Of a stretch of DNA of 8,078 nt, positions 1 through 4,533 are shown piece by piece (the stretch's first letter is position 1; each line of letters begins with the position of its first letter). Location: assembly GCA_023140455.1 (NCBI GenBank), contig JAGLLQ010000406.1, positions 1-8,078 of the forward strand, in the 5' to 3' direction. Source of the stretch: Desulfobacteraceae bacterium (GTDB lineage Bacteria; Desulfobacterota; Desulfobacteria; Desulfobacterales; Desulfobacteraceae). The notes below the pieces were generated by a model. That model was not told the DNA's origin, ran no database searches, and saw only the letters and a program-made list of their open reading frames with translations. The position numbers were made by a program, and so were the translations under genes.

Positions 1-19
1 TTCCCATGCACTTCCGCCA
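1..19 (+). tRNA. selC: 3' end of tRNA-Sec gene, rest lies left of window
   Basis: Read from the CCA end, bases 17-19 are CCA, 16 is the discriminator G, 8-15 an acceptor strand GCACTTCC, 3-7 a T-stem strand CCCAT, and 1-2 the end of the T loop. The right copy of the repeat supplies the full loop TTCGATT (5701-5707). An 8-nt acceptor strand with a 5-bp T stem is the bacterial tRNA-Sec geometry; E. coli selC ends in the same way with GATCTTCC-G-CCA. Ordinary tRNAs have 7 nt there. The prediction is that the missing 5' end reads GGAAGTGC and that ATGGG precedes the T loop. A tRNA-Ser with an 8-nt T loop is the main alternative. The gene body cannot be seen. Confidence 0.72.
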
Positions 20-25
20 ATTCTT
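1..25 (+). repeat. left attachment-site repeat (attL)
   Basis: This 25-bp sequence starts TTCCCATGCA and ends GCCAATTCTT. It is identical to 5706-5730, after which the two sequences diverge. It covers the tRNA 3' end through CCA plus six bases. The true repeat may extend up to five more bases to the left, because the window opens inside it and the right copy is preceded by TTCGA. Confidence 0.9.
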
Positions 26-155
26 ATATCAATTCAATAAGTTATCTTTTAAGTACTCGTGTGCGCTCGTGCGCATTGATGCGTCAAACAATCATCTTAA
101 ACCACCTTGAAATTTCATTCTTTTTATTAATTCAATTTTTTAAAAAACAATTAAA
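26..155. other. left end of element, possible integrase arm-site region
   Basis: This gene-free stretch lies between attL and the first cargo gene. Bases 58-85 hold a GC-rich patch in AT-rich surroundings: GTGCGC occurs twice (61-66, 69-74), followed by a 5-bp inverted repeat CGCAT-TG-ATGCG (72-83). Short repeats beside an attachment core are typical of integrase or accessory-protein binding sites, but that role is inferred. A weak promoter-like pair, TTGAAA (107-112) and TTCAAT (131-136) with 18-bp spacing, could serve the next gene. Confidence 0.35.
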
Positions 156-167
156 ATGGAGAATGCT

Positions 168-497
168 ATGACTATCAAGATTGAAGAAATCCCAGCTAAT
201 AATGCAGAAAAATTTCATATTGATTTCGAAAATTATATGAAAAAAAATGGCCTGACTGATCTTTGTAAACATAATATTATTAATGTTTGTAAAGTATCAA
301 ATCAGTGGGGAATAAAAGAATTAAAAAAAATAATAAAATATATGAGTTTTTATAGACCTGAATATAATTCAATTTTTTTGCTTTATAAAGATAATAAAGT
401 TAAATGCTTTGGGTGTATTGAAATTGTGGATTATAAAGGGTTCCAACAGATAAAAAGATTATTTAAAGCTTCACCATGTAGTTTGATTAACAATTAA
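168..497 (+). CDS. small hypothetical protein, 109 aa
   Basis: I do not recognise this protein. I chose the ATG at 168 over the in-frame ATG at 156 because GGAG at 158-161 lies 6 bases ahead of 168 and overlaps the earlier start. The protein is small and rich in Lys, Ile and Asn. Four Cys residues lie in its middle and C-terminal parts. It has no signal peptide or membrane segment, and a predicted alpha/beta pattern. The segment FLLYKDNKVKCFGCIEI looks like two beta strands around a turn, as in the start of a GNAT-like or PAS-like sheet, but the protein ends soon afterwards, so it may be short or truncated. It is the first cargo gene after attL and runs convergently into the gene at 512, with 14 bp between the stops. 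The open frame is solid; the function is unknown. Confidence 0.6.
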   Translation: MTIKIEEIPANNAEKFHIDFENYMKKNGLTDLCKHNIINVCKVSNQWGIKELKKIIKYMSFYRPEYNSIFLLYKDNKVKCFGCIEIVDYKGFQQIKRLFKASPCSLINN

Positions 498-511
498 TAC
501 TCTAAAGTGTT

Positions 512-1186
512 TTATTCATTTGATGTTTTGCCTTTGCGCCATGTTGTTACAGTGGTTTTATAAGCGTTTACAAAAACTGTCATTTCGGCATCAGAAAAAT
601 AATAGGCTTTGATTATTTTAGAGTTTCGATTAGTAACTAATATTTCTTCATAACTACCCAACTTATTAATAAATTTTACTTCATCCCAAGGAGTACCCAT
701 TACGACATTTAACATAACCCATCTTTGCATGTTGTTTTTTTGTTGCATGTCATGTGCTGTATTTTTGATCCCTTGCAACAATATTTCAGATAAACCATGT
801 ATGCTGTTTTTAATTTTTATAGCCTTTGGATTTCCGTTGTCTGCGCCCCAAAAAGGGTAAAATGCTACCTCTGTATCATACTTACTGCTGGGTAAGTTTT
901 CGCTTTTTGTATTTAAAATAAAGCTTTGAGTAGAATCTTTTATTCTGATTTTTTTAGAATAACCAATATAAACATCATCGGGTTTTTGGTTTTTTAAATC
1001 AATACTTGCCATAACTTCTACGGGTAATGGTATATTGGTTTTTATATTGAATTTCACCTCATGCTTCGATATTTGATTAGTGGATAATTCAATGTAATAT
1101 TTTATTTCTGAAAGCTCATTTGCACTCCCTCCAGTTACAAGTAACAAACCACATATCAAAGTACTTAGCATTATTGAGCTTTTCAT
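512..1186 (-). CDS. secreted protein with BamE/SmpA-like C-terminal region, 224 aa
   Basis: The N-terminus is a clear Sec signal peptide: MKSS, a hydrophobic stretch at residues 5-18 and a likely cleavage after GSA (residue 22). There is no lipobox Cys, so a soluble periplasmic or exported protein is expected. Residues 25-115 look beta-rich, with alternating polar and hydrophobic residues. Residues 156-217 (VVMGTPWDEV, KLGSYEE, then YYF and VNAYKTTVTTW) follow the rhythm of BamE/SmpA-OmlA-like domains: a short helix, a GxPxxEV-type turn, then three strands. This resemblance is judged by eye. The ribosome site AAGGAAG (1191-1197) is 4 bases from the ATG. The gene is convergent with the small gene at 168-497 and 316 bp downstream of the DUF5677-like gene. 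It has no evident link to replication and is probably cargo. Confidence 0.7.
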   Translation of the reverse strand: MKSSIMLSTLICGLLLVTGGSANELSEIKYYIELSTNQISKHEVKFNIKTNIPLPVEVMASIDLKNQKPDDVYIGYSKKIRIKDSTQSFILNTKSENLPSSKYDTEVAFYPFWGADNGNPKAIKIKNSIHGLSEILLQGIKNTAHDMQQKNNMQRWVMLNVVMGTPWDEVKFINKLGSYEEILVTNRNSKIIKAYYFSDAEMTVFVNAYKTTVTTWRKGKTSNE

Positions 1187-1242
1187 TATGCTTCCTTTTT
1201 TACGGTATTATTAGAAATTTTGGGACACCTAACTTTGAAAAT

Positions 1243-1270
1243 AACCGGTGAAATCCGGTTCATTTTTTTT
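1243..1270 (+). terminator. terminator-like hairpin with T8 tail
   Basis: AACCGG (1243-1248) pairs with CCGGTT (1255-1260) across a 6-nt loop, followed after CA by eight T. The orientation is plus. No plus-strand gene ends nearby, so it may stop transcription running antisense into the secreted-protein gene, or it may be a relic. The stem is short. Confidence 0.4.
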
Positions 1271-1308
1271 GTTATTAAAGACTTTCAATTCTTATAATGC
1301 TGTTTTTG

Positions 1309-1330
1309 GGGCTAAAAACGCCCTTTTTTT
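1309..1330 (+). terminator. second terminator-like hairpin with T7 tail
   Basis: GGGC (1309-1312) pairs with GCCC (1320-1323) across TAAAAAC, followed directly by seven T. An overlapping alternative stem, GTTTTT (1302-1307) with AAAAAC (1314-1319), excludes it. The two forms are mutually exclusive, like a switch, but both stems are short. It lies 39 bp beyond the previous hairpin in the same orientation. Confidence 0.3.
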
Positions 1331-1502
1331 GAGCTAACCCATTGAATTCACTTGAATCTGCTTGGCCCGACCCCATTATTTTCCCATTTTACCCCTTATT
1401 CTTCCCTAATCACGGCTGCACTATCGGATGTGAATAATAAGTTCAAAGGTTACGGGGCTGTTTCCGCAATACTTATGAAACGCCCGGTTAGCCCAGTTAT
1501 TA

Positions 1503-2300
1503 TTATTCATCGATAAGATATTTTTCGTCAATATCTTTTATTTTTTCATAAACAGCATCTAATTCTGACTTTTTATCTTGATTATAACATAGAGCCATGC
1601 TGCTATTTGCGTTTAACATAATGTAGGCGCAACATTGAAATGTTTCACAAAGGTATTTGCTTGTTGGGCCGAAAGATAGATTTATATCTTTCTCAGTTTT
1701 ATCAATATGGTCATCAAGCGCAGGTAAGTTAGAATGGGCAGAGTTACTATATAGTGTATACCACAGGTTATAAAAATCTTCTAATTCTGCAGCAATCGCC
1801 CATTGCTTTGGTCTTAAACTATTTAGTTCCTTATTTTTGAGGAATTTTTTTTGCTCAACATAATGTGTTTCTAAATTATGCTCTTTTGCAGCTTTCTTAA
1901 GTTCTTCACCTTTGAATTGGCAGGATGCTTTTAGTGCCCTTCTTCTTCCCTCTTCAAACTGGTCATAATATGACTGAATAAGATCAGGTTTTTTTTGAAG
2001 TGCTACTAAAATAAATACAGTTTCAAGCATACCTCTTACAAGTACCTTCGCTTGGGAAACCATACCAAATTGAAGTAACATTATTGTTGCTTGATAGTTT
2101 TCGATTATCCGAATATGCAGTGTTTTTAGAATGAACTTTCGCTTATCTTCCCAGTCTACTTTTTGGGAACGCATTAAGTCCATGCTAAACCTGTTTAAAT
2201 TGTTGGCAAAATCAAAAATATCAGCATATTGGTCCATAAAATAATCTTTGCTATTAATGATCTCTTCAGAAAGAAATCCATCAGTCTCAATTTTGGTCAT
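1503..2300 (-). CDS. DUF5677-like protein, 265 aa
   Basis: This is a soluble, mostly helical protein without signal peptide or membrane segment. Central residues 62-100 form long helices ending in R89-GML-E93 (an RxxxE pattern) with the surrounding VLVRGMLETVFILVAL. Later comes YTLYSNSAHSNL, with Y184 and H189. This arrangement (helical bundle, R-x3-E, then a Ser/His-containing helix) is what I associate with the DUF5677 family, whose members are often found among accessory genes. Length fits that family. The biochemical function is not established; comparison with HEPN/AbiV-like all-helical proteins of defence islands is only speculation. The start has GGAG (2308-2311) 7 bases ahead of the ATG. 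It sits between the non-coding origin-like region and the secreted-protein gene and is transcribed away from the replication module, as expected for cargo. Confidence 0.7.
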   Translation of the reverse strand: MTKIETDGFLSEEIINSKDYFMDQYADIFDFANNLNRFSMDLMRSQKVDWEDKRKFILKTLHIRIIENYQATIMLLQFGMVSQAKVLVRGMLETVFILVALQKKPDLIQSYYDQFEEGRRRALKASCQFKGEELKKAAKEHNLETHYVEQKKFLKNKELNSLRPKQWAIAAELEDFYNLWYTLYSNSAHSNLPALDDHIDKTEKDINLSFGPTSKYLCETFQCCAYIMLNANSSMALCYNQDKKSELDAVYEKIKDIDEKYLIDE

Positions 2301-2359
2301 ATTATTACTCCAAAGGATAACCAGTAGTTACATAGTTTCTATATATCATTACAATTTAC

Positions 2360-2365
2360 ATTATA
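2360..2365 (-). promoter_or_regulatory. possible -10 box for the DUF5677-like gene
   Basis: On the minus strand this reads TATAAT, about 60 bases upstream of the ATG at 2300. No good -35 box is seen at the usual distance, so it is a weak prediction. Confidence 0.3.
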
Positions 2366-2491
2366 TCTGACTGTGATTAATATTAATTTCTAAAAAATTA
2401 GTATCAGAAATCAAGATTGTTGTAAACAAAACTTTAATTATATTAAATACATAAATAGTTTATTGTTCATTAGGGTAATTTTTAATAAGAT

Positions 2492-2553
2492 AATAAATCA
2501 AAAGACCGGCATCAATCGAGGCTGTGCCCGATATGCAGGTGTTTTGATTTATT
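2492..2553 (+). repeat. 62-nt long imperfect hairpin
   Basis: The outer stem is a perfect 12-bp inverted repeat: AATAAATCAAAA (2492-2503) with TTTTGATTTATT (2542-2553). Pairing continues inward: ACC/GGT (2505-2507 with 2538-2540), GCAT/ATGC (2509-2512 with 2533-2536), ATCG/CGAT (2515-2518 with 2529-2532) and GGC/GCC (2520-2522 with 2526-2528), closed by loop TGT. That is 26 bp in all, interrupted by two single mismatches and two small bulges. The inner part is GC-rich inside AT-rich DNA. Candidate second-strand origin, packaging signal or structured RNA. Confidence 0.75.
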
Positions 2554-2638
2554 GACCTTTTGAAATATAAAATTCAGAATACCAGTATATTAATAGGTTT
2601 TAAAAATTTTACGCACTTTTTAGTTTGCAGCCAATAAG

Positions 2639-2707
2639 GGGGAAAAGTTACCTATAAATAATTACGAAGGAACAAAAAACCGTAGTGATTATTTATATTT
2701 TTTCCCC
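2639..2707 (+). repeat. 69-nt interrupted palindrome
   Basis: GGGGAAAA (2639-2646) pairs with TTTTCCCC (2700-2707). After an internal loop, 13 bases at 2653-2665 (starting TATAAATAAT) pair with 2685-2697 (ending ATTATTTATA), with one G-T pair. The apical loop of 19 nt contains an A-rich run. The repeated CCGTAGTGA motif overlaps the right arm and its flank. Confidence 0.65.
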
Positions 2708-2749
2708 GTAGTGAATTGAAGATCAGCAGTGAACTGCATAAATAAACCC

Positions 2750-2793
2750 AAATTCGGAAAGGATTTTAGCTTGCTAAAATTTTTTCCGAATTT
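2750..2793 (+). repeat. 44-nt near-perfect palindrome with 21-bp stem
   Basis: Bases 2750-2770 (AAATTCGGAAA, GG, ATTTTAGC) pair with 2773-2793 (GCTAAAAT, TT, TTTCCGAATTT) around a TT centre. All 21 positions pair on the plus strand if two adjacent G-T pairs are allowed; on the minus strand these would be C-A mismatches. An overlapping 6-bp alternative, AATTTC (2789-2794) with GAAATT (2806-2811), excludes the base of the stem. Confidence 0.75.
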
Positions 2794-2841
2794 CTCGGCT
2801 CGGGTGAAATTTGGTCATCTCCTCAAGCGGAAAAAGAAGGC

Positions 2842-2870
2842 AGAAAAATGGAGCGGAGCGGAGTTTTTCT
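2842..2870 (+). repeat. hairpin with GGAGC-repeat loop
   Basis: AGAAAAA (2842-2848) pairs with TTTTTCT (2864-2870). The loop holds GGAGCGGAGCGGAG, nearly three GGAGC units. TCAAG (2823-2827) and CTTGA (2875-2879) form a further flanking inverted repeat. An ATG at 2848 with AAGG 7 bases ahead could encode an 8-residue peptide, which is probably chance. Confidence 0.4.
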
Positions 2871-2946
2871 TTAACTTGATTTATATAGAATAACTGTCAC
2901 TTTTTATAACTAAAACAAATTGTGTAAAAAAATTAATAATTAAGTA

Positions 2947-2998
2947 AAAATAGTGCATTTTGTTATTGATTTATATCTAAAATAGTGTATTCTATAAT
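2947..2998 (+). promoter_or_regulatory. promoter with direct-repeat operator for RHH-rep genes
   Basis: TTTATA (2970-2975) and TATAAT (2993-2998) are spaced by 17 bp. AAAATAGTG occurs twice (2947-2955 and 2979-2987), each inside a similar 21-bp unit; the second unit spans the -10 box. Repeats over a promoter just ahead of an RHH gene fit autoregulation by that protein, as known for CopG. TATTCTATA (2988-2996) also occurs inverted at 2884-2892. Confidence 0.5.
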
Positions 2999-3022
2999 TC
3001 AACTTAAAGGAGAAAGTTACTA

Positions 3023-3403
3023 ATGATAGAAAAAAATGAAAAAATTCGATGCAACATGTATCTTGATAAAGAAAATATCTCTATTGTAAAAGAATTTATA
3101 AAAGGCACTGGTTTAACTTTTTCGTCTTATCTTGACTTGATTATTAAGCAAGCTGCTACTGAAATTAATTTATATTATGAAGTTCTATCCGATACTGATT
3201 CAGAACCTACAATTTTTACAGAAGAAAATGGAAAGCTATATTTTGATATTTTCACAGCTCATAGAATGATTGGGATTGGCAATGAAAAAGGTTTTCTTCT
3301 CAGCGAATCACAGAATAAAAGAATAGAAAAGAGGAAGTGGCGTTATGAGGTTGACCCGAAAAAAGGAGTTCGTCTTGTTATTGGTAAAGTAAAAAAAGAA
3401 TAA
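3023..3403 (+). CDS. ribbon-helix-helix regulator, 126 aa (CopG-like position)
   Basis: Residues 7-48 fit a ribbon-helix-helix DNA-binding fold: strand KIRCNMYL (7-14), helix A about 16-28 (ENISIVKEFIKGT), a turn at G30-F33, and helix B about 34-48 (SSYLDLIIKQAA). RHH proteins bind operators as dimers through the strand. The remaining 78 residues match nothing I know and end in a basic tail. AAGGAG (3007-3012) is 10 bases ahead of the ATG. The gene lies directly upstream of rep on the same strand, the arrangement of the copG-repB operon of pMV158-type rolling-circle plasmids, so a role in rep repression or copy control is likely. It is longer than CopG, so the extra domain may do something else. 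No toxin partner is adjacent, which argues against an antitoxin. Confidence 0.72.
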   Translation: MIEKNEKIRCNMYLDKENISIVKEFIKGTGLTFSSYLDLIIKQAATEINLYYEVLSDTDSEPTIFTEENGKLYFDIFTAHRMIGIGNEKGFLLSESQNKRIEKRKWRYEVDPKKGVRLVIGKVKKE

Positions 3404-3419
3404 ATATAGGATAAAAAAG

Positions 3420-3449
3420 TTCTGAGGGGTGCTTGAACACCCCCCAGAA
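3420..3449 (+). promoter_or_regulatory. candidate Rep nick site (double-strand origin) hairpin
   Basis: TTCTG-A-GGGGTG (3420-3431) pairs with CACCCC-C-CAGAA (3438-3449): 11 bp with one A-C mismatch, GC-rich in its upper part. The 6-nt loop is CTTGAA. Origins of phiX174 and pC194 are cut within CTTG^A, so a stable hairpin showing CTTGA in its loop, 145 bp ahead of a HUH Rep gene, is a good nick-site candidate. No T-run follows, so it is not a standard terminator. Confidence 0.5.
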
Positions 3450-3532
3450 GAAATGTCCCAGAGAAAATAACTGTCTACACATGTTACATAACCCAGAACA
3501 CTTCTTTTATACAGCTTTTCAAAAGCAGTGTC

Positions 3533-3590
3533 AAAACCTCTTTGGAACATTTGGATACATTAACCAGTATTTAAAGTCCAAGGAGGTTTT
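3533..3590 (+). promoter_or_regulatory. hairpin sequestering the rep ribosome binding site
   Basis: AAAACCTCTTTGG (3533-3545) pairs with CCAAGGAGGTTTT (3578-3590): 13 bp with one T-G pair. The right arm contains the whole rep Shine-Dalgarno sequence AAGGAGG (3580-3586), with the ATG at 3594. In this form the mRNA would be poorly translated. The stem is followed by a T run (3587-3593), so it could also act as an attenuator. The 32-nt loop can form a small inner stem, GGATAC with GTATTT. Control by antisense RNA or attenuation is known for rolling-circle plasmids; here it is inferred. Confidence 0.6.
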
Positions 3591-3593
3591 TTT

Positions 3594-4454
3594 ATGGACA
3601 AACAAAAATTTGAACGTTGCCCCAATCAAGTAGGTGCTTTTTCTGGAATAACACTTGATGGTAAAAAAGTTATTGCAGGTCCTCTTAATTGTAATTCACT
3701 AACATGTCCTGTCTGCCAAATTAGATTAAAAAAGAGAATATTTAAAAGAATTCTCCACGGAGGAATTGGAGAAGACTGCACTTCCAAATATGGTTTCAAA
3801 TTTCTTACTGCAACATATGGAGGCAAGGAAAAACGGCAAAGCGCACAACTACAATTACAAATAGACAATGATAAGCGTAAGGAAAATGAGAAGTTAACTC
3901 TAAAAGAACATATTTATAATGAAATGGCTTTTGTATTTCATAAAATGATAAAGGCATTAAAAAAGAAATATGGGAATTTTCATTATTTTAGAGTATGCGA
4001 ACCACATAAAGATGGTATTCCACATTTTCATATACTATTTGCAGGTAATGCAATTATCCCAAAAAGAATCTTAAAATCAATTGAAAAATTATGGTGCCAT
4101 AAATATGGAATGGGCTATGTAAAGATTAATTGCGTAAAATTCAAAAATAAAAAACATGCAATCAGCTACATGCTTAAATATATTACTAAGGATATCCAAA
4201 AAGTCGGGAAATGGAAAAGAATTTTTTCTGCAAGTCAAAATGCATTAGTTAAAATTATTAAAAAAGATTGGTTAGCTATTCAAGTCTATATTGGTGCAGT
4301 TAATGATACAGGTATCCAAGAGACACTTCTCTATAATCATGGATTAACAAAAGAAGACATTATTCAAACACAAAAACAGGCTCCCCCTTCCAGCAAAATT
4401 CCTTTAGAGGTCATGAATCGAATGTTATTTCAACAATTAGAAAAAGCATATTAA
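3594..4454 (+). CDS. rolling-circle replication endonuclease, HUH family, 286 aa
   Basis: Rep would nick one strand at the origin, bind the 5' end through a tyrosine and start rolling-circle replication. Residues C33, C38 and C41 (CNSLTCPVC) form a zinc-binding-like knuckle. FLTATYGG (70-77) fits the first Rep motif. FRVCEPHKDGIPHFHILFAG (132-151) carries the HUH metal site H144-F-H146. YMLKYITKD (192-200) carries the tyrosine motif, with Y192 or Y196 and lysines 195 and 199. The order and the PHFHIL / YxxKYITK wording resemble inovirus G2P and microvirus VP4 replication proteins. AAGGAGG is 7 bases ahead of the ATG, inside a hairpin. An integrase follows 79 bp downstream. No helicase domain is present, so host helicase is probably used. 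Family assignment is firm; plasmid versus phage origin is open. Confidence 0.9.
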   Translation: MDKQKFERCPNQVGAFSGITLDGKKVIAGPLNCNSLTCPVCQIRLKKRIFKRILHGGIGEDCTSKYGFKFLTATYGGKEKRQSAQLQLQIDNDKRKENEKLTLKEHIYNEMAFVFHKMIKALKKKYGNFHYFRVCEPHKDGIPHFHILFAGNAIIPKRILKSIEKLWCHKYGMGYVKINCVKFKNKKHAISYMLKYITKDIQKVGKWKRIFSASQNALVKIIKKDWLAIQVYIGAVNDTGIQETLLYNHGLTKEDIIQTQKQAPPSSKIPLEVMNRMLFQQLEKAY

Positions 4455-4470
4455 ATATAGGTTGAAAATA

Positions 4471-4497
4471 TTGACTTACATGCCACCAAAATATAAT
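4471..4497 (+). promoter_or_regulatory. possible integrase promoter
   Basis: TTGACT (4471-4476) and TATAAT (4492-4497) lie between rep and the integrase start. The 15-bp spacing is shorter than the usual 17, so strength is uncertain. It would let the integrase be expressed independently of rep. Confidence 0.45.
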
Positions 4498-4533
4498 ACT
4501 CAATTAAGTTTTAATTTAATCGGGGGTATTTGT

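Larger units (their letters stand above)
1187..1502. other. 316-bp intergenic spacer with hairpins and a GC-richer block
   Basis: No convincing gene is present. The spacer separates two minus-strand genes and holds two terminator-like hairpins on the plus strand (listed separately). Bases about 1355-1500 are visibly richer in G and C than the rest of the element and contain runs such as CCCGACCCCATT. A bulged inverted repeat pairs GGGC-T-GTTTC (1455-1464) with GAAAC-GCCC (1477-1485) just after the stop of the DUF5677-like gene. GCTAACC (1333-1339) and GGTTAGC (1486-1492) form a 7-bp inverted repeat around the GC-richer block. A remnant of another small element or repeat would fit, but nothing identifies one. 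Confidence 0.4.
2301..3022. other. 722-bp non-coding region, candidate replication/packaging region
   Basis: No gene is visible on either strand between the diverging DUF5677-like and RHH genes. Instead there are three long hairpins (2492-2553, 2639-2707, 2750-2793), a smaller one (2842-2870), a palindrome GCAGT-GA-ACTGC (2726-2737), a repeated CCGTAGTGA-type motif (2680-2688 as CCGTAGTGA, 2706-2714 as CCGTAGTGA) and the promoter region of the RHH gene. In single-stranded-DNA replicons such blocks hold the double-strand origin, the second-strand origin or, in phages, the packaging signal. The role here is inferred from structure and from the adjacent Rep system. Confidence 0.55.

Noticed and set aside
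1331..1500. Integron cassette recombination site (attC)
   Set aside because: The inverted ends GCTAACC / GGTTAGC recall attC outer sites but do not fit RYYYAAC and GTTRRRY, the distance of about 160 bp is longer than usual, and no integron integrase is present.
3023..3403. Antitoxin of a toxin-antitoxin pair
   Set aside because: The RHH domain would fit, but the next gene is Rep and no small toxin-like gene overlaps or adjoins it.
3433..3633. Separate 66-residue gene between the RHH and rep genes
   Set aside because: It has no ribosome site, covers the two hairpins and overlaps the start of rep in another frame; the composition is not protein-like.
3308..3868. Minus-strand open frames opposite the RHH and rep genes
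   Set aside because: They lie wholly or largely opposite well-supported genes or hairpins, lack ribosome sites and give low-complexity proteins.
4462..4533. Upstream TTG start for the integrase
   Set aside because: It lacks a ribosome site, overlaps the promoter-like boxes, and adds residues not typical of integrase N-termini; the ATG at 4534 has GGGGG at good distance.
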